DNA from: a virus
IMG/VR virus record: IMGVR_UViG_3300037189_013547
Span: 1 to 52,028 of that record
Reading direction: 5' to 3' (one strand)
DNA length: 52,028 bases
Each line of letters opens with the position of its first letter. Within the stretch, counting starts at the first letter, position 1. The notes beneath the pieces were generated by a model, which was not told where the DNA came from, made no database searches, and saw nothing but the letters and a program-made list of their open reading frames with translations. Shown here one piece after another: positions 18,779 through 26,889 of this stretch. The translations under genes and the position numbers were made by a program.

Positions 18779-19205
18779 AAACCACCTTTACTAGTCCAAC
18801 TAAATCTTGACAAGGTTCTAGAGACTCATAACCAGTTAATCTGTGAAACTCTTTCTTATGCTCTTCTGTACTTGGGATAATCTTACATCCCCTATTGACA
18901 ACATTAAATAGTGATAGGGTATTTCTAATATTTGCTGGTTCATAATACAAAAATGTCGTGAACTTATTAATTATTTTGTCCGTTTTTAACCATGAGTCTT
19001 CAGAAAAAACAATTAAGTTACCAGTAAATGACCATAGTTCAGTAGAATTGAAAAGGGCAACATCGTAACCAAAAGGAAATGGTCCGACATTATCATAAAA
19101 TATAGATATGTTTGATAGATACTTTTTATTTATTTGCGTTTCAGTCACCACCTTGTTAACTAATTCTTGATCTTGCAGATTGTTTATGTAAAATCCTATG
19201 TTCAT
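18765..19205 (-). CDS. Unknown protein of the glycosyltransferase island
   Basis: The protein has 146 residues and is coupled to the upstream glycosyltransferase gene by an ATGA overlap. No named domain was recognised. It has alternating beta and alpha segments (MNIGFYINNLQD, GYDVALFNST, GNLIVFSEDSWLK, GCKIIPSTEEHKKEFHRL) that could be a small Rossmann-like fold, perhaps a truncated GT-B half. No DxD or EX7E motif is present. It is the last gene of the island before the inserted endonuclease. Confidence 0.5.
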   Translation of the reverse strand: MNIGFYINNLQDQELVNKVVTETQINKKYLSNISIFYDNVGPFPFGYDVALFNSTELWSFTGNLIVFSEDSWLKTDKIINKFTTFLYYEPANIRNTLSLFNVVNRGCKIIPSTEEHKKEFHRLTGYESLEPCQDLVGLVKVVYDNR

Positions 19206-20020
19206 AGATATTCTTCTCCAAATGTTACTAATTCTTTAATATGGTTATTCTTTACATAATCCTTGTATTTTTTGACTTTTTCTATATCGTCATAAATTAA
19301 AGGATCTATCTCTATTCCATCATAAATTTCTAACGGTGTGTCAATTTCACAAAAATCTAAATTGTTAACAACTGGATCATAGCGTGAGTTTATATACGGT
19401 ATTGGGTATTTGTATTCATGAAATTCAAAGTGTTTATACCAAAGTTGTTTGAGGGCATAAAACTTTTTATTAATCGCCTGTAAATGTATAAATCCAATAT
19501 CTTTTGTCTGTTTGGTGGGTAGATTTATATTTGGCGTTCTTGGCGTATGCATCAACATATTACAATTATATCTATCTGTTTGATTCATTGGAGCTATAAA
19601 AGACTTATAATTGCTATGATAGCAAGGATCATTTCTCACTTTACTTATGCCCCCAACGACGTTAAACCAAAAGCATTGTAAATTATAATCTAAGTTTTCT
19701 AATAGTATTGATCTTAAATTTTTTTGAAAATTGGATGATAACAATTCATCAGCGTCTATACAAATAGATACATCAGCTTTATTATCTCTAGAATATTCTA
19801 ACATTCTATTTCTAATATATGTTTCATTAAAAAATTCTAATTTGTCATTTATAATTATTGACTTATCTCCAAGTTCACGATTGATTATATCTAACGAGTC
19901 ATCGGTTGAATTATCATTATAAAAAATCCACTTATCAATATCATAATCCTTCCAATACTTAATTACTTCATTCAAGATTATGGCTTCATTTTTAAATGTA
20001 ACATTTGCATGAATAATCAT
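19202..20020 (-). CDS. Glycosyltransferase, GT-A fold (family 2-like)
   Basis: This 272-residue protein begins with a GT-A nucleotide-sugar binding half: VTFKNEAIILNEVIKYW, FYNDNSTDDSLDII, and the metal-binding DADE at about residue 92 (SICIDADELLSS). The pattern matches the Glyco_tranf_2_4 group, where Asp-x-Asp binds the metal and the sugar nucleotide. There is no membrane segment, so it acts in the cytoplasm. The acceptor is unknown: DNA, virion protein or host glycan are all possible. A 35-base gap separates it from the upstream glycosyltransferase gene and its stop overlaps the next start by ATGA. Confidence 0.75.
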   Translation of the reverse strand: MIIHANVTFKNEAIILNEVIKYWKDYDIDKWIFYNDNSTDDSLDIINRELGDKSIIINDKLEFFNETYIRNRMLEYSRDNKADVSICIDADELLSSNFQKNLRSILLENLDYNLQCFWFNVVGGISKVRNDPCYHSNYKSFIAPMNQTDRYNCNMLMHTPRTPNINLPTKQTKDIGFIHLQAINKKFYALKQLWYKHFEFHEYKYPIPYINSRYDPVVNNLDFCEIDTPLEIYDGIEIDPLIYDDIEKVKKYKDYVKNNHIKELVTFGEEYL

Positions 20021-20055
20021 TAGTTTTCCAATCTATATCTCTTGTGTTACTGAAT

Positions 20056-20802
20056 TTAGAGTAAGTCTTTATTTGCCCAAAAAAAACTTTCTATTGTATA
20101 TTGATTTGGCGTTCTACTTTGACATATTAGAGGCATATTTGTTGTTCCATGTATTTTTCCATTTTTCATATCAACTAAATATTTATTTCTAAACATAAAT
20201 TGTCTATTAAAAGTTGAATATTTACCATAAACAGTCTGCATATTCTTACAAGCTCCATTATATTCGATATGATTTATGACATTATCTATCTGTATTGATG
20301 GAAACTCTTTATTATATTTTTCTCCCCATCTAAATTCCATATCTCCATCCTCTTCTCCAATTCCCAAGAATCTCTCGTCAAACCAACCTAATTCGTTTAT
20401 AATAGCCCTATCTACAAAATAGTGACTCCAACTTCCATTAATTTTAAATGTGTTATTATGATTATGATTTTCTAGATCATCAAAGAACTTTTCGCTTGTA
20501 ATAGAGATGTCATCGTTTAATATGAGCATTTTATCACAAGGAGAATGTATAAGCAGTGTATTCCAAAGCTTAGATAATCCCCTAAACACAGGGAATATAA
20601 TTGGGAATACTTTATTTACTTTTGAGCAATAGTCTAAAATATTTGCTCTGTATTCTTCGTTAAAATTTTCTTTATAATTTCCATTAATGGTGACAACAAT
20701 AGGAATATCTGGTCTATATTCTTTGATGCTATTAACCAGTTTAACGAAATAACTATTGAATCTATAATCATAAGTTGTTATACCAATACAATATTTAGTC
20801 AT
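20056..20802 (-). CDS. Glycosyltransferase-like protein, GT-A fold
   Basis: The start chosen is ATG 20802 (248 residues), overlapping the upstream stop by eight bases. A longer frame to 20859 would overlap 65 bases. The order of motifs fits a small GT-A enzyme: CIGITTYDYR, IPIVVTINGN, MLILNDDISIT with the acidic pair for metal, and GEEDGDMEFRWGEKY as a likely acceptor-side acidic motif. No membrane segment is present. It lies in a run of at least eight transferase-like genes, suggesting a multi-step glycan or modification pathway. Confidence 0.65.
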   Translation of the reverse strand: MTKYCIGITTYDYRFNSYFVKLVNSIKEYRPDIPIVVTINGNYKENFNEEYRANILDYCSKVNKVFPIIFPVFRGLSKLWNTLLIHSPCDKMLILNDDISITSEKFFDDLENHNHNNTFKINGSWSHYFVDRAIINELGWFDERFLGIGEEDGDMEFRWGEKYNKEFPSIQIDNVINHIEYNGACKNMQTVYGKYSTFNRQFMFRNKYLVDMKNGKIHGTTNMPLICQSRTPNQYTIESFFWANKDLL

Positions 20803-21493
20803 TTGTAATTTTTTCTGTAGGAAAACCCAAAGCCTTTCTCTTATTATATACCTCTCCATCTCTTCCAGAAAAGAATAAAGTCTTTTTTGCAGAGAAATCT
20901 AGATCTCCAGAATTAATATTACCTTCTCTAGAATAATGTTCATGCTTTATAATGATATCTGGCAAGTACTTTACTTTGCTCAAAGCCTTGACAACTTCTG
21001 TGAATTCATTATCACAATATAGACTTTTATAGTCTGGATGATATATATAACCAAAATAATCGTATAATTTTTTGCCTAGTATAGACAGTGTGATCAAATT
21101 GTTTTCCGTATACCCATCATTAAAATGCAAAGCTCCATCCAGATTTGGGAAGTATTCTTGCATAGCACAACATATGTATTCATCCCACTTGTCAACCACT
21201 GGTATCATATCATCAGAAGCACATAATACAACGTCAAAATCTACATCAATTTTATCGTTTATAGCACTTATTTTGTTGGACTTTTCTAAGTAGTTAATTC
21301 TATATGTGGCTTTATTGATTACGCTTTTGATTGACTGCCTTGTAGAATCATTATTCATCGATCCATCATCTATATCACAGTTGATATTAAAAAATATATC
21401 ATTGTGATCACCGCACAAATTATCATATTTTGCTATACAGTTTAAGAACTTTTCTTTTCTGCACAGCGTGGGAAATTGTACTAATAATTTCAT
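20795..21493 (-). CDS. Glycosyltransferase-like protein, GT-A fold
   Basis: The 232-residue protein has the features of phage GT-A enzymes: an N-terminal LLVQFPTLCRKEKF strand-helix, the acidic pair in VVLCASDDMIPVVDKWDE, and the acceptor-side ALHFNDGYTENN followed by LYDYFGYIYHPDYKSLYCDNEF. The N-terminal Cys and Arg-Lys are typical of small-sugar transferases but do not decide specificity. It is coupled by ATGA to the upstream gene. Confidence 0.65.
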   Translation of the reverse strand: MKLLVQFPTLCRKEKFLNCIAKYDNLCGDHNDIFFNINCDIDDGSMNNDSTRQSIKSVINKATYRINYLEKSNKISAINDKIDVDFDVVLCASDDMIPVVDKWDEYICCAMQEYFPNLDGALHFNDGYTENNLITLSILGKKLYDYFGYIYHPDYKSLYCDNEFTEVVKALSKVKYLPDIIIKHEHYSREGNINSGDLDFSAKKTLFFSGRDGEVYNKRKALGFPTEKITND

Positions 21494-22332
21494 AGTGTTT
21501 CTATCTTAGTTGCAATCTCATGGTTAAAATTTGAAAATATCGCTTTTACTCTATTCGCACCCGTATGCTTATTCTTAATGTGTTCCTGTATATCTTTCCA
21601 CTGGTAATCTTCTTTATTATTAATATCAAAAGTATTTTCTGATTTAGTTATATTTTTAATAGCCTGCTTAATCTTTTCATTATTTGTCTGGTAATACGTT
21701 GGCACTCCATGATATAAGCTAGTATAAAAAGCTTGAGACACTATATTACTATCATCATAAATGGCAAAATTTCTATATTTAGTACATAGAGTTGGTACTT
21801 CTAATATAGTACTCTTTATGTCGGAGTTTTGCGATGTTCCAATGATGTGATATGTTGAAAAATCAGAAGGAACTTTTACTTCTTTGTTTATACTATAGCA
21901 ACCTAGATCTATCTTGTATTCAGGAATTTGATTAATAATTGGGTTATATGGATCAAAACCTAATGGTATATATTGTAGATTGATTTTTGACTTTAGATTT
22001 TTGTTTATCTCATTAGTATATAATAGTGGGCAATTAATATTTTGATCTTTGACAAGATTATTGATATTGTTTATGACATCTTGATTGAGTCCAGTTACAT
22101 TAAATACGCACTCTATATTCTTGTTACTGGATATATATTCTACAGTATCTTTTTTCAAGAATGAAGCATGTGTAAAAAATACATCTGGTTTTACGGTATC
22201 AAAAATATCATATGCACTTATATTATTCTTCCAATATGCTGCACTACACCCACTAATTCTATTTATAGTTTCTGTAATATACATAGACTCAGTACTAAAT
22301 GCTGTGACATAATTTTGTACAATAGCCTTCAT
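21490..22332 (-). CDS. Possible GT-B type glycosyltransferase
   Basis: The protein has 280 residues in two Rossmann-like halves. The N-terminal half includes VKPDVFFTHASFLKK and IECVFNVTGLNQD. The C-terminal half (about 165-260) includes YHIIGTSQNSD, FAIYDDSNIVSQAFYTSLYHG and VPTYYQTNNEKI, in the position where GT-B enzymes bind the nucleotide. No clear EX7E is visible, so catalysis is not assured. Start and stop overlap the upstream gene as TAATG. Confidence 0.5.
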   Translation of the reverse strand: MKAIVQNYVTAFSTESMYITETINRISGCSAAYWKNNISAYDIFDTVKPDVFFTHASFLKKDTVEYISSNKNIECVFNVTGLNQDVINNINNLVKDQNINCPLLYTNEINKNLKSKINLQYIPLGFDPYNPIINQIPEYKIDLGCYSINKEVKVPSDFSTYHIIGTSQNSDIKSTILEVPTLCTKYRNFAIYDDSNIVSQAFYTSLYHGVPTYYQTNNEKIKQAIKNITKSENTFDINNKEDYQWKDIQEHIKNKHTGANRVKAIFSNFNHEIATKIETL

Positions 22333-23030
22333 TAAATTCCTCCAAAATTATTGATAAAGTGTGTGTGTAGTTTGTGTTTCTTTAATTCTATTAGATCGTT
22401 TAGTGCTTCGAATATAAACTTTTTCTTATAAGCTTTACTAGATACTATGCTTCTTAATGTATTTATGCTATGTATATTATTTATCCAAAACACTTCCATC
22501 CATGAGTTATTTAGACCAAACCCTAAGTGGTCTAAGTTTTGTTTCTCATTAGATATTACTCCAACTTCGAATCTTTGGTCTAGTGGCCCAATAATAATTC
22601 CAGATTTAGAAAAGTCTATTTTTGAAAGATTGTGAAGCGGAAATAAGGTTCCCCCTTTAATAACAACCACTCTGTCGTTATTTATGTTATTTAGGCACAA
22701 TCTAAGACTCTCTGAATCATTAGTATCATTAGCAGAGTAATTTTCTACAAATCTTATATTCTTTGAGCTATGTGTTTCTTTAATGTGACTCAATAAATCA
22801 TGCTGTTCGTTATTTATCGATATGATAATCTCTGTCATCTTGAAGTTTTCTAGTATATATGATAGCTGTATATCAATTATAGACTTGTTCTTTACAGTAG
22901 ATAAATATGAGATATTTGTAGATTTTTTATCTCTATTTATTTTATCTGCTAGAATAATGACGCTAATGAGACGATCCTTAGTAACGTTCTCATTTTTTAT
23001 TATATGTATGTGTTTTTTTGTTACACTCAT
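22332..23030 (-). CDS. Nucleotidyltransferase-like protein (GT-A/sugar NTP transferase fold)
   Basis: The protein has 232 residues. After a short basic N-terminus, LISVIILADKIN and STVKNKSIIDIQLSYILENF, then EIIISINNEQHDLL and RVVVIKGGTLFPLHNL, follow the order of a nucleotidyltransferase Rossmann fold such as sugar-phosphate nucleotidylyltransferases. The usual G-G-x-G-T-R-L signature is not intact, so it may be a divergent or inactive member. If active, it would make the activated sugar for the neighbouring transferases. The start overlaps the preceding gene by 41 bases. Confidence 0.45.
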   Translation of the reverse strand: MSVTKKHIHIIKNENVTKDRLISVIILADKINRDKKSTNISYLSTVKNKSIIDIQLSYILENFKMTEIIISINNEQHDLLSHIKETHSSKNIRFVENYSANDTNDSESLRLCLNNINNDRVVVIKGGTLFPLHNLSKIDFSKSGIIIGPLDQRFEVGVISNEKQNLDHLGFGLNNSWMEVFWINNIHSINTLRSIVSSKAYKKKFIFEALNDLIELKKHKLHTHFINNFGGI

Positions 23031-23778
23031 AGTTTTTGTAATATCCTACATCTTTAGATATTTGTATGAAATTGTCTAATGAAATCCAGTAACTTGGGCA
23101 TGTATTAAGATAATCCCTAAAGCCTTTGGTTAGAGCAAATACATTCTTGTCCGCTTCAATGACAGAAAGTTTTTCCATTTTACTAGTTACTAAATCATTT
23201 ATAGTGTGCAGAATAGACAAATCAAATAGATTTATATCAGTCACAGTGTAATATAGAAAATTATTAGCTATATCGTGTTTCATGACTTGTCTAACAAATG
23301 AATTGAACGAATCATCTACATAGTTCATTGTAATAGTTTTAATCGGCACACTTGTAAGCTTATGAAATAAATACAACACATTATGTATATTCTTAGAAGT
23401 TACTGCGCTGGCTAATACTATAGTCAACTTAGATGTTTCATAGTTAGATGAAATTATTCTGTCGAAGATTTTATCAGCAATTTCTTTGGTCATATTGTTT
23501 GTATCTATTATAATACCAAAAGTCAATGCCACTTCCTTTAATACTAAACTAGTATCTAATACGCCATTGTTCCATTCTTGATTTCTATAACCATTACATA
23601 TTCTAGTTATGATATATGATTTTTTTTCTTCTTGTTGAAGTTCATACGCTTCATTTCTTGCTATAAAATGATCTAATCGCTTTATTGCGCAATCAGTTTG
23701 CTCATTGTTTTTATAAATTGCACAAATGCAATCTAAGCAGTTAGTTTGATAACGCTTTTCTTCTTGACGAGATTTCAT
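22990..23778 (-). CDS. Unknown protein with N-terminal cysteine cluster
   Basis: The protein has 262 residues and starts at an ATG with GAAGGA about eight bases upstream, although this lies inside the preceding gene. Cysteines at residues 14, 17, 19 and 30 (NCLDCICAIYKNNEQTDC) could bind zinc or an iron-sulphur cluster. The remainder alternates strands and helices (KLTIVLASAVTSKN, PIKTITMNYVDD) and may be a degenerate GT-A fold, but the acidic metal motif is not clear. Its place inside the island suggests participation in the same pathway. Confidence 0.45.
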   Translation of the reverse strand: MKSRQEEKRYQTNCLDCICAIYKNNEQTDCAIKRLDHFIARNEAYELQQEEKKSYIITRICNGYRNQEWNNGVLDTSLVLKEVALTFGIIIDTNNMTKEIADKIFDRIISSNYETSKLTIVLASAVTSKNIHNVLYLFHKLTSVPIKTITMNYVDDSFNSFVRQVMKHDIANNFLYYTVTDINLFDLSILHTINDLVTSKMEKLSVIEADKNVFALTKGFRDYLNTCPSYWISLDNFIQISKDVGYYKNYECNKKTHTYNKK

Positions 23779-24169
23779 AATATATGTCCTTCATGGTAAT
23801 TTTTTCTACTGTTATTCCAGACGATTTAAGTATGTGTCGTATTTCCGACAAGTCAGATATGAAGACTTTATCTTCTATGATATTAGCATATTGTTCCATA
23901 TTGATATTTCCACTTAGTACATACTGTGATAAAGTGCGCAAATCTATTCCACTTAACACTAATTTGCACCCATATCGCATCTTAGAAAGTATGGAGTTAA
24001 ATGCTTCAGATAAGTCAGCCAGCTTAATTTTTTCAAGCCCATCGATAAAGATAATTTCTTCACATGAATTATTAGATATATCTTCAAGGTTAAACTTCCC
24101 ATTATTTACTGCTATTGTTTCATAGCCACTTATATTTTTACCTACATCGCTCGTAATATATAGTTTCAT
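23741..24169 (-). CDS. Degenerate class I methyltransferase-like protein
   Basis: The 142 residues align in order with the small methyltransferases often found in glycan clusters: MKLYITSDVGKNISGYETI stands where MKLNIGCG-x-x-x-x-GY-x-N-V-D is expected, then IIFIDGLEKIKLADLSEAF, then SKMRYGCKLVLSGIDLRTLS for the usual RVLKPGG-x-L-x-I-x-x-PDL. The glycine-rich SAM-binding motif I is gone, so catalysis is unlikely. It may be a scaffold or regulatory subunit. The comparison is from memory of the family pattern. It is coupled by ATGA to the upstream transferase gene. Confidence 0.45.
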   Translation of the reverse strand: MKLYITSDVGKNISGYETIAVNNGKFNLEDISNNSCEEIIFIDGLEKIKLADLSEAFNSILSKMRYGCKLVLSGIDLRTLSQYVLSGNINMEQYANIIEDKVFISDLSEIRHILKSSGITVEKITMKDIYYEISSRRKALSN

Positions 24170-25155
24170 GTTTGTTCCTCATAAGTTTCATCAAATACAT
24201 TATTCCAACTGCTTATAAATGCTGATAAAGAAAATCTATTTTCAATAGTTTGTCTAGCATTGTTTCCAATAGTATTTCTTAATTCTTTGTCTGCTAATAG
24301 CTTAACGATATATGATCTTAGTTCAGATTCATCGTTAGATATAAATCCATTTACGCCATTATCTATGATTTCTGGAATCATACATGTCGCAGTAGATACA
24401 ACTGCACAGCCACAAGACATTGCCTCTAACAATGACATGGGTATAGGACTTAGTGTAGAAGTGTTGAGATACACTCCACACTCATTATACGCTTTGACAA
24501 GCTCTTCTGTATCCTTTGCTGGTTGGGATAAGCCTTTAGTATCTCCAATCAGTTTAGCGAATAATCCACTTGTTATTCTTTCCCACCCAGAATAATTAAG
24601 ACAATAGTCTCTCTTTATAAAATCATTAGCTACTGTAAGTGTATGATCCTGTTTTACAGAATTGTTATCCTTAAATGTCTCTGTATCTAAGCCATGATGT
24701 ATTATCTTTGTGTTATATGTAATACCCCAAGCGTTTTTAGAATATTCAGATATAAATACATTTTTGTTGCCAATCATCTGCCTCATTTGATCAAATTGTT
24801 CTTTACTAATAGTCTGTGGCGTTGGCACGGTGTGTTCTAAAACGATAATGGGCAACTGTAGCCTCTCGTTTATTTGTTGAGCCACTTGATACTGCCAGAA
24901 TTTACTTTGAACTAATATAAAGTCAAAATCAAGATAACTTGAAACTTCATTTTCTGGTAAAATGTGATAATTGGCTGGAACATCCACCTGTTCCTTATTC
25001 CATTTTTTGCTTCCCTTAAGATGGAATGAATAAAACTCATGCCCAGTTTTACATAGCTGAGTCTCATACCTTTCGTGCGTAGGGAATGTTAATATCCTAT
25101 ACTTCTCTGGCTTTGCACTATTAGCCAGACTAATTATCTTGCCTAATTTACTCAT
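24166..25155 (-). CDS. Glycosyltransferase family 4 (GT-B)
   Basis: The start is ATG 25155 (329 residues), which overlaps the previous stop by eight bases; a frame to 25251 would overlap over 100. The GT4 signature is clear near residues 236-275: LSPIPMSLLEAMSCGCAVVS then MIPEIIDNGVNGF, where the two Glu of the EX7E-type motif bind the donor. The N-terminal half has FDFILVQSKFW and LPIIVLEHTVPT. This is a cytoplasmic retaining transferase with unknown acceptor. Confidence 0.85.
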   Translation of the reverse strand: MSKLGKIISLANSAKPEKYRILTFPTHERYETQLCKTGHEFYSFHLKGSKKWNKEQVDVPANYHILPENEVSSYLDFDFILVQSKFWQYQVAQQINERLQLPIIVLEHTVPTPQTISKEQFDQMRQMIGNKNVFISEYSKNAWGITYNTKIIHHGLDTETFKDNNSVKQDHTLTVANDFIKRDYCLNYSGWERITSGLFAKLIGDTKGLSQPAKDTEELVKAYNECGVYLNTSTLSPIPMSLLEAMSCGCAVVSTATCMIPEIIDNGVNGFISNDESELRSYIVKLLADKELRNTIGNNARQTIENRFSLSAFISSWNNVFDETYEEQT

Positions 25156-26260
25156 TGATATAATCCTTAATAAGTTTTCCAATATTTTCATATGAGAACT
25201 TTTTACCTTGCTCAAAACCACAGTCTTTATTGATATTATCTCTATTCTCATAGTAATATCTCATTGCGGCTTTTATTTCTCTTTCGCTAGGAACAAACCA
25301 CTCTTCTTTTCCTGTAAAGATAAAATCAAAAGCTGCATCTTGTTGGCAACAGACCGAATAAACACCATTGACTAATGTGCCACAATTTTTATCATTACTT
25401 ATGTATTCTTTTGGGCCACCTTCATTGCAAGCAATTGGGGTATTTCCAAAACACATTGCGTCAAATGTAGGTATAGACCACGCTTCTCCGTGCGATACGT
25501 TTATAAAGCAATTACATGAACTGTGAAGGCTTAAGATTTGTTCTTCTTTAAGCGAACCACATATAATAATCTCTTGCTTGTATCTATTTAGATCTTTATG
25601 TATTCTTAACTTCTTTTTTATATCAGAACAAAATTCGTTTACATATCTAAAAAGTACTTCGTCACTAACGCCATACTTCTTTACTTTTAATACCAAGTCT
25701 ACGTTGTCATTTTCTTGAAACTCTGAGTGGAAAGACTTGATTATACTCTCTAAATTCTTACGCTCATTTAGATCTAAAATGGTATAGAACTTAAATGTAG
25801 ATAGGTCTGGAAATGCTATATTATTGTAGAATCCCCTGTACTTTATCATATCAAATGTATGTGGAACTACTTTAACATTAACTAGACCGTCTGATATTAA
25901 TCTGTTTTTTGCATCAGTGTTAGGAACCCAGACTTCATCCATTTGTTTGAGTACACCCAACCACGGTACATGCTTAATTGTACTTGACTCAAAAACAAAG
26001 TACGCAATATTCTTATTGAATTTTTCTGTAGGTACTAAGTGGTGTGGCAAAACGTGTTGAATGCAAACATCTATATCTTGCGCATGTTTTTGCTCAAGTT
26101 CCAAAATTCGTTTAGGTAAATTTTCAACACTATCATTTGTAAGCGTGATATTTCTACAAACCACATTTTCTCCCGCCGCATCTAAAGCTAGAATATAATC
26201 TATCGCTGCTTGTGACCAACCACTACTCTCTTTGTAATGTCCAATGTATAATATATTCAT
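25148..26260 (-). CDS. Glycosyltransferase family 4 (GT-B)
   Basis: This 370-residue enzyme starts with MNILYIGHYKESSGWSQAA, the donor-half opening typical of GT4. The C-terminal half carries NVSHGEAWSIPTFDAMCFG and IACNEGGPKEYI, the conserved donor-binding Glu region. FYTILDLNERKNLESIIKSF matches the usual G-R-x-x-x-x-K-N helix position. It probably transfers a nucleotide-activated sugar in the cytoplasm. The stop of the upstream gene overlaps its start by ATGA. Confidence 0.85.
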   Translation of the reverse strand: MNILYIGHYKESSGWSQAAIDYILALDAAGENVVCRNITLTNDSVENLPKRILELEQKHAQDIDVCIQHVLPHHLVPTEKFNKNIAYFVFESSTIKHVPWLGVLKQMDEVWVPNTDAKNRLISDGLVNVKVVPHTFDMIKYRGFYNNIAFPDLSTFKFYTILDLNERKNLESIIKSFHSEFQENDNVDLVLKVKKYGVSDEVLFRYVNEFCSDIKKKLRIHKDLNRYKQEIIICGSLKEEQILSLHSSCNCFINVSHGEAWSIPTFDAMCFGNTPIACNEGGPKEYISNDKNCGTLVNGVYSVCCQQDAAFDFIFTGKEEWFVPSEREIKAAMRYYYENRDNINKDCGFEQGKKFSYENIGKLIKDYINE

Positions 26261-26889
26261 TTGATAAGATTCCTTAGTACTTCTTCTTTTAATTTAACTT
26301 GATCTTTTAAATTTCCATGAGTTGAGCTAATATTACACGCATGATATATAAACTTGCCTTCGTGATTAAAAGCTTGTGCTGGAAATATTTCTGTATGTTC
26401 TAAAATGTCATGATGATTACATTTCAACATACGCTGTAGTATTGGTTGTTCATATGATACAAATCCTGTATTTTTTCCCTGTTGGATCATTTCGTTAATA
26501 ATTTCTAAGCTATAAGAACTGTTTTTGAAAATTACAGAACCAATATTAATATTCCAATATCTTTCTCGCGGGTCACAATTGGTATGGCATAGTAATATAT
26601 CAGCTTTTTCCCTTGACATACTAATGATGTTCCTTATGTCGATACTTTGATCTACTACAATAGCATCAATATCAAGTAAAAAAATCCAATCGTGGGTTTT
26701 TTCTTCTAGTAATTGTTTAACTAAGAAGATCTTGTCCCAATATTTTTTACTTATAGATTCCTCGCTAGATGTCTTTACTACCTTATAGTCTATCCCATGC
26801 TTATCAAAATAAACTTTATTATGTGGATATACTATATTGTATATGTCTTGAAAATTATCTTCATAATTAGAAATACATATCAGCTTCAT
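26257..26889 (-). CDS. Glycosyltransferase, GT-A fold (GT34/GMA12-like)
   Basis: ATG 26889 is preferred because it makes an ATGA overlap with the upstream stop (210 residues). KLICISNYEDNFQD opens the fold, KIFLVKQLLEEKTHDWIFLLDIDAIVVDQS carries the DxD metal site (LDIDA), and NINIGSVIFKNSSYSLEIINE matches the N-x-G-x-x-x-x-K/R region of galactosyl/mannosyltransferases of the GMA12/MNN10 kind. The assignment at superfamily level is good; the sugar is unknown. Confidence 0.7.
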   Translation of the reverse strand: MKLICISNYEDNFQDIYNIVYPHNKVYFDKHGIDYKVVKTSSEESISKKYWDKIFLVKQLLEEKTHDWIFLLDIDAIVVDQSIDIRNIISMSREKADILLCHTNCDPRERYWNINIGSVIFKNSSYSLEIINEMIQQGKNTGFVSYEQPILQRMLKCNHHDILEHTEIFPAQAFNHEGKFIYHACNISSTHGNLKDQVKLKEEVLRNLIK

